The translations under genes and the position numbers were made by a program. DNA of 35,241 bases, from assembly GCA_024680155.1 (NCBI GenBank), contig JAILCM010000111.1:1-35241 (forward strand). Direction: 5' to 3'. Source of the stretch: Treponema sp. Its GTDB lineage: Bacteria > Spirochaetota > Spirochaetia > Treponematales > Treponemataceae. Position 1 is the stretch's first letter. Each line of letters starts with the position of its first letter. Below are positions 18,189 through 24,573 of the stretch, one piece after another. Under the pieces are notes generated by a model that saw only the letters and a program-made list of their open reading frames with translations, was not told where the DNA came from and made no database searches.

Positions 18189-19406
18189 ATGAAAAAGAAT
18201 CTTGCACTCAAAATATTCGAAGGTTTTTCCATTCAGCGGTGGAATGATTTAGTACGCCCGTTTGATTTTGTTGAGATGGATAAAGCCGGTGAAAAAATGT
18301 TCATTGCATATCTGATTGGCAAATACGAAGAAAATAAAGGCGAAAAAATTGACTGGACCTGGATGATTTATGCGTCTTTGTTTGATTTATTAAAAAAAAT
18401 TGCACTTTGCGATATAAAAGCTCCGGTTCAGCAAATGTTAAAGCGTGAATATTCGCAGGAATATATGCGTTTGAATGAATGGGTTTTGAATCAGTATAAA
18501 AGTCTTCTTGATGATGATGAACTTTTTTCAAAATTTACAATTTATATCGGGCAAAAAGCAGGTTCTTTTCCAATTCCAGCTGAATTAAAAAAATCAGTTC
18601 ATATTTATAATGCGGCTCATAAATATTCTACAATGCGCGAACTTGAAATGTTGAGCGTTGTAAACGAAAAAGAGCGTCTTACTAAAATTGACAGTGAATT
18701 GCGTACAGAAATTCAGCATTATCTTGATTTAGAAGGCTTGCAGAAATTAATCACGCACCAGAAAGAATTTGATTTTCTCTTAAAAATTGAACAGCTGAGG
18801 TTCCAGACAAGATGGAATCAGACTCCGCGCGTTCCACAAACTTCTGTGCTTGGGCATTGTTTTTACGTTGCAATAATGACGCTTCTTCTTGGCAGAGAGT
18901 CAAATCAAAACATGTGCAGCCGTCGTGTTATAAATAATTATTTCAGTGCATTATTCCATGATTTACCTGAATCTGTTACCCGCGACATTATCTCTCCTGT
19001 AAAGCAGGCAACTGATGATCTTCCGATGATTGTAAAAAAAATTGAAGATGAAATTGTAAATAAAGAGCTTATTCCTTTGATGGCACCTTTTTACGTTGAT
19101 GAAGTTCTTTATTATACTTCTGATGAATTTTCTGACAGAATTATGAATTCGCAAGGAAAAATTAAGCAGGTTTCATGGGAAGATTTGAACGAAAAATATA
19201 ATTCTGAAGAATTTAATCCTGTTGATGGCAGGCTTGTTCGAATTTGTGACCATCTTTCGGCATTAATGGAAGCTGATATTTCTATAAAACATGGAATAAC
19301 TTCTATACATCTTGCTGGTGGGCGTGAAGGAATGTTGAATCATTATTTAAAAGGTGAAGTCATTAGCGGAATTGAAGTTCACGAATTGTTCCATGCAATG
19401 GTTTGA
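18189..19406 (+). CDS. YfbR-like HD-domain phosphohydrolase with a long N-terminal extension
   Basis: The 405-residue protein carries an HD metal-dependent phosphohydrolase domain close to the YfbR/HD_3 type, whose characterised members are 5'-deoxynucleotidases. The metal ligands are visible: His223 (LGHCFYV), His257-Asp258 (LFHDLPESVTRDIISPVK) and Asp354 (RICDHLSALMEADISIKHG). The preceding TRWNQTPRVPQTSV matches the R-x-x-R-x-x-x-x-S lead-in of YfbR. YfbR proteins are about 200 residues. Here roughly 190 extra N-terminal residues of unknown type come first. There is no signal peptide. It starts 6 nt after the preceding gene without a clear Shine-Dalgarno sequence. The substrate is unknown, and a nucleotide-pool role next to recN and nadK is only an inference. 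Confidence 0.82.
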   Translation: MKKNLALKIFEGFSIQRWNDLVRPFDFVEMDKAGEKMFIAYLIGKYEENKGEKIDWTWMIYASLFDLLKKIALCDIKAPVQQMLKREYSQEYMRLNEWVLNQYKSLLDDDELFSKFTIYIGQKAGSFPIPAELKKSVHIYNAAHKYSTMRELEMLSVVNEKERLTKIDSELRTEIQHYLDLEGLQKLITHQKEFDFLLKIEQLRFQTRWNQTPRVPQTSVLGHCFYVAIMTLLLGRESNQNMCSRRVINNYFSALFHDLPESVTRDIISPVKQATDDLPMIVKKIEDEIVNKELIPLMAPFYVDEVLYYTSDEFSDRIMNSQGKIKQVSWEDLNEKYNSEEFNPVDGRLVRICDHLSALMEADISIKHGITSIHLAGGREGMLNHYLKGEVISGIEVHELFHAMV

Positions 19407-19439
19407 TTTATTTCTTAAATTGAATGGTTTGATTTATTT
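19397..19439 (+). repeat. 17-bp direct repeat, 26-bp period, spanning the HD-gene stop
   Basis: AATGGTTTGATTTATTT occurs at 19397-19413 and again, without mismatch, at 19423-19439. The first copy contains the last codons and stop of the HD-domain gene, and the second carries the same codons and TGA downstream. It looks like a local duplication by slippage. Confidence 0.9.
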
Positions 19440-19449
19440 GAAATTCCAG

Positions 19450-19477
19450 AAAAGTTTTAGTAATTTTATGCCGATAA
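19450..19477 (+). promoter_or_regulatory. Candidate sigma-28 (FliA) promoter of the LysM gene
   Basis: AAAAGTTT (19450-19457), 12 nt, then GCCGATAA (19470-19477). The E. coli FliA consensus is TAAAGTTT-N11-GCCGATAA, so the -10 octamer is perfect, the -35 block matches at 7 of 8, and the spacer is 1 nt longer. The LysM start codon is 7 nt downstream, identical to the arrangement at 1242-1268. Confidence 0.55.
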
Positions 19478-19484
19478 TTAAAAT

Positions 19485-20438
19485 ATGAAAATGTATTTTA
19501 ATCATAAATTGGCAATTCTCGGATTACTTTTTGCTTTTGTTCCATTTTTTTCTTTTGCAGATACGTCATATAAAGTGGAAAAAGGCGATACTTTGTATTC
19601 AATCAGCCGAAAATATCAGATTACGGTTGCTGAATTGCGTGCTGCAAATAATCTTTCTGAAAATGATGTAATAAAAGCGGGGCAAAAGCTTACAATACCA
19701 ACTGCTGACATTGCAACGGCGGCTGCTCTTGCTACCGATAATTCCGCTACAACAAAAACTCCAGCAAATATTACAAATACAAGCGATTATACAGTAAAAA
19801 AGGGCGACACTTTGTATGGAATTGCAAAGAAAAATGGAATGACTGTTCCAGAACTTCTTGCATTAAATAATCTTGATTCATCAGTTGTTATAAAAGTAGG
19901 GCAGAAATTAAAAATTAAAGATGTTACATCTGCAAAAAAGCCTGATGATAAAAAGACTGAAGTTGTTGCAACTAATAAAAATGATAAAACAACTTCTACT
20001 ACAACTACAACAGAAAATCAGACAAAAATTGATGAAAAAATTCCTGATACACGCAGTTATGGAAATACGATTAATACTGACCCATCGGTTGTGTGGCCGG
20101 TAAATAATCCAAAAGTTACAACTGTAAAGGGAAAAGCTTCTGGGGTTCAATTGAGTGCAGAAATGAACGAAAGCGTAAAATGTATTCGTGAAGGAACTGT
20201 AATGTATGTTGGTGTTTATCGCGGATTCGGACAGGTTGTTTTTGTACAGTCTAAAATCGGGATTATTTATGCGTATGCAGGGCTTGGTTCTGTTGGTGTA
20301 AAAAAAGGTGATTACGTACTTTTTGGAAATCAGCTTGGAACTTCTGGTGTTGATTCTCGTTCGGGAAATCCTCAGATTACGTTTATGGTTTTCCAGAATG
20401 GTCAGCCGATTGATCCTGTAAAAGCTCCTAGAAATTAA
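19485..20438 (+). CDS. Secreted LysM protein with degenerate M23 peptidase domain
   Basis: A periplasmic peptidoglycan-binding protein of 317 residues. It has a signal peptide (1-25, SFA|D), LysM 1 at 29-72 (YKVEKGDTLYSISRKYQIT), LysM 2 at 102-145 (YTVKKGDTLYGIAKKNGMT), and a Thr/Lys-rich linker at 146-195. A C-terminal M23/LytM-like domain lies at about 200-315. That domain has the fold's landmarks (REGTVMYVGVYRGFGQVV, GIIYAYAGL, VKKGDYVLFGNQLG) but none of the zinc-binding His residues. The usual HLHF motif reads PQITF. It should therefore not cut peptidoglycan itself and may act like EnvC or NlpD, whose inactive LytM domains activate amidases. It has a candidate sigma-28 promoter and no Shine-Dalgarno sequence. 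It ends at a strong terminator. Confidence 0.88.
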   Translation: MKMYFNHKLAILGLLFAFVPFFSFADTSYKVEKGDTLYSISRKYQITVAELRAANNLSENDVIKAGQKLTIPTADIATAAALATDNSATTKTPANITNTSDYTVKKGDTLYGIAKKNGMTVPELLALNNLDSSVVIKVGQKLKIKDVTSAKKPDDKKTEVVATNKNDKTTSTTTTTENQTKIDEKIPDTRSYGNTINTDPSVVWPVNNPKVTTVKGKASGVQLSAEMNESVKCIREGTVMYVGVYRGFGQVVFVQSKIGIIYAYAGLGSVGVKKGDYVLFGNQLGTSGVDSRSGNPQITFMVFQNGQPIDPVKAPRN

Positions 20439-20451
20439 ATACAGATGAACT

Positions 20452-20500
20452 AAAAAAAATCCTGTGAATTCGCGAATGGAATTCACAGGATTTTTTTTTT
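20452..20500. terminator. Strong bidirectional intrinsic terminator
   Basis: A perfect 13-bp stem, ATCCTGTGAATTC (20459-20471) with GAATTCACAGGAT (20479-20491), has a 7-nt loop. It is preceded by an A-run (20452-20458) and followed by a T-run to 20500. It lies between the convergent LysM gene and phosphohexomutase gene and can serve both. Confidence 0.93.
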
Positions 20501-20518
20501 GAATCAGAAAACTAGCGC

Positions 20519-22303
20519 TTATTTTGAAGCAGCATCAATCTTTGCCTGAATGTCTTTTGAAATGTTGTCACAAAGAACTGCGGCTTTCTTCTTAGCATCT
20601 GCAAGCCATGCGTCGCTTCCGTCACCAGCTGGAATCAAAGAGTTGATGTAGAACTTAATCTTTGGTTCTGTTCCAGAAGGTCTTGCACTTACGATAGTTC
20701 CGCTTTCAAGGTAGAACTGAAGTACATTGCTCTTTGGAAGGTTGAACGGCTCTTTTTTAGATGGATTTGCAGGATCAAAAATTACGCTGTTCTGAACGTC
20801 GCGGATTTTTACGACCTTTTCGCCACCGAGTGTAAGAGGAGCGTGTTCACGAAGATCAGCCATAATGCCTTTCATTGTTTCTCCACCAGAAGCGCCTGGG
20901 AAATTCTGTGAAATTGCGCGGTCTTCAAAGTATCCGAATTCTTTGTAGAGTTCATCAAGGTGCTCAAGAAGACTCTTTCCTTTTGAACGCCAGTAAAGAA
21001 TCATTTCGGCACACATTGCAGCGGCAGAAACTCCGTCTTTATCCATAACTTCTTTTTCAACTTTGTAACCGTAGCTTTCTTCCAATCCGAATACGTAATC
21101 AGCAGAACCGTCTTTTTCAAAATCAGCTTCCATTGCGGCAATCCACTTAAAGCCTGTAAGACATTCCATCATTTTTACGTTGTGTTTTTTACAGATGTAA
21201 TCACCAAATGGAGAAGTTACAATAGAACGGATGATTGCAGGATTCTTTGGCATTTTGCCCAATTCTTCGCGAGAAAAAAGAACATAATCCATAAGAAGGG
21301 CTCCCATCTGGTTTCCGCTCAAAAGTACCCAGTTTCCGTCTTTGTCTGGGAATGCTGTACCAAAGCGGTCTGCATCTGGGTCAGTAGCCATCAAACCGTC
21401 AGCTTTTTCTTTTTTAGCAAGTTCAACTGCAAGAGTAAGAGCTGGTTTTTCTTCTGGATTTGGTTTTTCTACAGTTGGGAAGTTTCCGTCTGGTTCGCGC
21501 TGTTCTGGTACTGTGATGATATTTAATCCAAGGTCACCAAGAACTTTTTCTACGTGCATAGCACCTGTTCCGTGGAGTGGAGTGTAAACAATGCGAACAT
21601 CCTTTGCCTTTTCTTTAATCAAAGCAGGGCGGAAAAGCTGAGCCTTACACATTTCCCAGAATTTTTCATCAATTTCTTTATCAATGAGTTCGAGTTTGCC
21701 TGTTGCAATTGCTTCAACTCTAGTCATTGTCTTTACTTCTTTTACTTTGTTTACTTCTTCGATAATTCCCTTGTCGTGTGGTTCAATTACCTGTGCACCG
21801 TCATTCCAGTAAGCTTTGTAACCGTTGTACATTCTTGGGTTGTGAGATGCTGTTACTACAACACCAGTCTGTGCACCTAAAGTGCGGATTGCAAATGAAA
21901 GTTCTGGAGTAGGACGCAAACTTGAGAAAAGATAAGCCTTAATTCCGTTTGCGGCAAAAATAAGTGCAGTTGCTTCTGCAAAAACATCTGAGTTCAAGCG
22001 GCTGTCGTAAGCGATAACTGCTTTAAGAGTGCCTGCTTTAGCTTCTTTTGGGAAAGCCTTGAGAACGTAATTAGCCAATCCCTGAGTTGCCAAATTTATT
22101 TCAAGAGTGTTCATGCGGTTTGTTCCGCCACCCATAATTCCGCGGAGTCCGCCTGTTCCAAATTCAAGTGTCTGGTAGAATCGGTCTTCCAGTTCCTTGT
22201 AATCTTCTTTTGCAACAAGGTCTTCAACTTCCTTGCGGAATCTTTCATCCTGTTCTGCGGCAATGTATGCCTTTGCACGATTTAAAATTTCTGATTTATC
22301 CAT
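20519..22303 (-). CDS. Phosphoglucomutase/phosphomannomutase (alpha-phosphohexomutase)
   Basis: Interconverts hexose 1- and 6-phosphates through a phosphoserine, in the cytoplasm. The 594-residue length fits the long PGM2/PgcA-like group. The four domain signatures are present: the active serine in TASHNP (Ser153), the metal site DPDADR at 308-313, the sugar-binding GLEESYGY near 399, and the phosphate-binding SGTEPKIKFY near 550. The start is supported by AGGAGA 7 nt before the ATG. A -35-like TTGTCA (22350-22355, minus strand) lies upstream, but its -10 partner is poor. It is the first of two phosphohexomutase genes on this strand, separated by a 444-bp non-coding island. Substrate preference cannot be read from sequence. 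Confidence 0.93.
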   Translation of the reverse strand: MDKSEILNRAKAYIAAEQDERFRKEVEDLVAKEDYKELEDRFYQTLEFGTGGLRGIMGGGTNRMNTLEINLATQGLANYVLKAFPKEAKAGTLKAVIAYDSRLNSDVFAEATALIFAANGIKAYLFSSLRPTPELSFAIRTLGAQTGVVVTASHNPRMYNGYKAYWNDGAQVIEPHDKGIIEEVNKVKEVKTMTRVEAIATGKLELIDKEIDEKFWEMCKAQLFRPALIKEKAKDVRIVYTPLHGTGAMHVEKVLGDLGLNIITVPEQREPDGNFPTVEKPNPEEKPALTLAVELAKKEKADGLMATDPDADRFGTAFPDKDGNWVLLSGNQMGALLMDYVLFSREELGKMPKNPAIIRSIVTSPFGDYICKKHNVKMMECLTGFKWIAAMEADFEKDGSADYVFGLEESYGYKVEKEVMDKDGVSAAAMCAEMILYWRSKGKSLLEHLDELYKEFGYFEDRAISQNFPGASGGETMKGIMADLREHAPLTLGGEKVVKIRDVQNSVIFDPANPSKKEPFNLPKSNVLQFYLESGTIVSARPSGTEPKIKFYINSLIPAGDGSDAWLADAKKKAAVLCDNISKDIQAKIDAASK

Positions 22304-22393
22304 TAAAGTTTCTCCTATAAAAACTCTATCACCATAAATATAATGAATTTGACAAGAAAATAAAACAGTTGATACCTATAAAAATATGTTTAA

Positions 22394-22590
22394 GCATTAA
22401 AAAAAATCCATACAAAAAATTGGCTTATGGTCACGGCTTCGTGGTTCAGAACCGCGCAATATTGCGCTACACGCTTTTTGTTGCATAGGAACTATCTAAT
22501 GCCGCTTTGCGGCACAACAAAAAGAGTGTTTCTGCCCCACGAACCGTTCCCGCCCGCCAAGTTTCTACTTAAAGTGTTTTTAATGCAACT
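22394..22590. mobile_element. Imperfect 197-bp palindromic element (MITE- or REP-like)
   Basis: The left end GCATTAAAAA-N16-TTGGC (22394-22424) is mirrored by the right end GCCAA-N16-TTTTTAATGC (22556-22586 plus flank). Inward, TTCGTGG (22438-22444) pairs with CCACGAA (22537-22543). ACACGCTTTTTGTTG (22469-22483) pairs with CAACAAAAAGAGTGT (22515-22529) with one mismatch. The centre holds the perfect hairpin TGCCGCTTTGCGGCA. A self-complementary GCGCAATATTGCGC sits only in the left arm. There is no ORF and no clear target-site duplication. It could be a non-autonomous transposable element, a dispersed palindromic repeat, or a structured RNA. Confidence 0.5.
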
Positions 22591-22710
22591 CCCTCTCTAA
22601 GTTCCCTATCGCCAAGTTTTTACTTAAAAATTTTTTAATGCGGTAACATCTTAAAGTTCCCGCCAGCCAAGTTTATACTTACAATATTTTTAATGCGGAC
22701 TCCCTAACAA
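22546..22710. repeat. Three 55-bp tandem repeats
   Basis: The units at 22546-22600, 22601-22655 and 22656-22710 align without gaps. All begin GTTCCC and share GCCAAGTTT-n-TACTTA and TTTTTAATG followed by C, while the positions between have diverged. The first unit is also the right terminus of the palindromic element, so the array looks like an amplified element end. Confidence 0.88.
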
Positions 22711-22747
22711 TATTTATATGCATTAATAACTGTTTTCTTTTTTTTTC

Positions 22748-24511
22748 CTACTTATCTGCGCGTCCTAAAAGTTCGGTTTCCCAGGCCAAAAGGGCTTTTT
22801 CCATGTCGGGGTTGGCGCCTTTTACGTCGCAGAGAATGCGGAATACGGGTTCGGTGCCACTTCCGCGCATCCAGATGTAGGCAAGAGCGTTATTATCTTT
22901 GTCTTTGAACAAGATTTTTAAGCCGCCTTTGCCTGATTCTGAATAATCTTTTACATCATGTCGTTCTTTTGTACCGTTTGTGATTATTGCTTCGTATGAA
23001 GTGATTCCGTATTTTTTTGTAAGTTCAGCCTGTTTTGTTTTCCAATCAGATTCAAATTCTTTCTGGAAAGCTGCCTTTAATTTTGCGTGGTCTTTTGCTT
23101 TGATTTTTAGCAATGCACGTGGTTCAGAAACTCCAGTTGTTGTGTATTTTGGAAGACTTTCCATTACATCGCACAATGTAAAGTTTTCTTTGTATTTAAT
23201 GCCTGCTTTTTTGCACCAAAGTTCATAAAGTCCGTTTTCTTTGAGCATTAAAAGCTTGATGATTGCAAAAACAGTGTTCAACGGGTCGCGTACACTCGAA
23301 GGATAAGTGATAGTTCCGCCGTTTGAACCTTCACCCAAAATACGAACTGTATATCCTTCTGCAATTTTTTCGCGGGCAAGATTTACTACGTTTGCTTCAC
23401 CAACTTCTGCACGGAAAATTTGTGCTCCAAGTTTCGAAGCAATTTCGTCAATTCTCATGGAAGTTGGGCAATTTACAACAACTGCAGGTTTAAATCCAGA
23501 TTCCTTTCCATGCTGCCAGATTGAATAAGTTAATTCTGCAAGTACCGAAAGACTGAAAACTTCCTGTGCTTTAAGAACAACTGCCTTTTTCTGTTTTTCG
23601 TCCCAATAAACAATATTTCCGCGGTCACCATCGCAGTCTGGCATATATCCAAGTTTTACATCGGTATAGCCTGCGGCCTGTAAACGTTCCATTTCTGCGG
23701 CAACGTGAACAAGGTTTTCTGCTTCAGGGATAATTTCGTGAACAATTTTATCTTCATTGATTGCGTAAAAATTGATGTAATTTTCTGAAAAGAATTCTTT
23801 ATCAATACAAAGATGGCGTGAGCTTCCGTTAAAATCACAAACAACACCCATCGGATTTTCTTTTAAAAGTTCATGCAAAATCTGTAAAAAATCATTCTGG
23901 TATTCTTTGTTTTCGGTTCCTGTTATTGTTTGCATGATAAAATCTTTATAAGAATGAAGCGCATTAAATTTAGCACTTCCGCCGCTTGTATAAACCGATT
24001 TTAATTCAGAAGAACTGCAGCTTAAAGCCGATTTTACAAGTTCATCAAGTCTTGCGTCATCTGCAACAAGGGCTGAAAATTCTTTTATAAGTTTTGCGTT
24101 TTCAGTTCCGCTAAGAACTCCGCCTTCATTTGTACCAAATTTAATTCCATTATGGCCAATTGGATTATGACTTGCAGAAATATAAATGAATCCGTCAAGT
24201 TTTTTTGCATAAGCCATAATTTCTGGGGCAGATGTAATTCCCGAAAATTGTATGATTGCACCTTTTTTTACAAGAAGGTGGAGCATCGCATCTGCAATTT
24301 CTGCTCCTGTTGGGCGGGTATCCATTCCAACTGCAATAACTGGATTCTGTTGATTTGTAAGTGCTGAAATATAATCAAAGAAAACTGAAGCTGCTGCAAT
24401 TGAAAGTTTTTTGTCTTCTTCTTTGATTTGTGCCGAAGTGTCCTGTTCGTTTCCAGAAGCCGCAAAAACTTTTCGCCATCCGGAAGCAGATAAAATCATA
24501 TTATGTTCCAT
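22748..24511 (-). CDS. Second alpha-phosphohexomutase (phosphoglucomutase/phosphomannomutase family)
   Basis: A 587-residue paralogue of the preceding enzyme, clearly divergent in sequence. Signatures are the active serine in SASHNP (Ser114), the metal loop DCDGDR at 292-297, GEGSNGGT near 398 at the sugar-binding position, and the phosphate-binding RGSGTEPVFRIL near 558. Against the canonical loop D-x-D-x-D-R the metal site is intact. The sugar-binding loop differs from the GEESYGY form of the neighbour, which suggests a different hexose or amino-sugar substrate. The ATG at 24511 has no Shine-Dalgarno sequence, and a TTGTTA-17-TAAAAT promoter ends 9 nt before it. It follows lnt by 62 nt on the same strand. 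Confidence 0.88.
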   Translation of the reverse strand: MEHNMILSASGWRKVFAASGNEQDTSAQIKEEDKKLSIAAASVFFDYISALTNQQNPVIAVGMDTRPTGAEIADAMLHLLVKKGAIIQFSGITSAPEIMAYAKKLDGFIYISASHNPIGHNGIKFGTNEGGVLSGTENAKLIKEFSALVADDARLDELVKSALSCSSSELKSVYTSGGSAKFNALHSYKDFIMQTITGTENKEYQNDFLQILHELLKENPMGVVCDFNGSSRHLCIDKEFFSENYINFYAINEDKIVHEIIPEAENLVHVAAEMERLQAAGYTDVKLGYMPDCDGDRGNIVYWDEKQKKAVVLKAQEVFSLSVLAELTYSIWQHGKESGFKPAVVVNCPTSMRIDEIASKLGAQIFRAEVGEANVVNLAREKIAEGYTVRILGEGSNGGTITYPSSVRDPLNTVFAIIKLLMLKENGLYELWCKKAGIKYKENFTLCDVMESLPKYTTTGVSEPRALLKIKAKDHAKLKAAFQKEFESDWKTKQAELTKKYGITSYEAIITNGTKERHDVKDYSESGKGGLKILFKDKDNNALAYIWMRGSGTEPVFRILCDVKGANPDMEKALLAWETELLGRADK

Positions 24512-24520
24512 ATTGGCTTT

Positions 24521-24549
24521 ATTTTATCATGAATCACAAGTTTTAACAA
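24521..24549 (-). promoter_or_regulatory. Sigma-70-like promoter of the second phosphohexomutase, almost leaderless
   Basis: Minus strand: TTGTTA (24544-24549), a 17-nt spacer, TAAAAT (24521-24526), then 9 nt to the ATG. Both the spacing and the -10 box are the same as for aroB. It lies in the gap after lnt, so the mutase can be expressed on its own. Confidence 0.5.
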
Positions 24550-24573
24550 ACGAAAGCTCTTTTTTGCTGTTTT

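Larger units (their letters stand above)
22304..22747. other. 444-bp non-coding island between the two phosphohexomutase genes
   Basis: No plausible gene is seen on either strand. The island holds an imperfect palindromic element (22394-22590), a 55-bp tandem repeat (22546-22710), and local GC-rich palindromes (GGTTCAGAACC at 22443-22453, GCGCAATATTGCGC at 22454-22467, TGCCGCTTTGCGGCA at 22500-22514). The parts next to the genes are plain AT-rich sequence. Confidence 0.8.

Noticed and set aside
19908-20486. 192-residue open frame on the minus strand
   Set aside because: It lies opposite the LysM gene and its terminator. The composition (many Asn, Ile, Arg, Cys) is typical of an antisense shadow, with no domain or start signal.
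22443-22453. tRNA T-arm lookalike GGTTCAGAACC
   Set aside because: It is a self-complementary 11-mer without an acceptor stem, anticodon arm or CCA end nearby.
22546-22710. CRISPR array
   Set aside because: There are only three units, the conserved blocks extend over the whole 55 bp rather than alternating repeat and unique spacer, and no cas gene is present.
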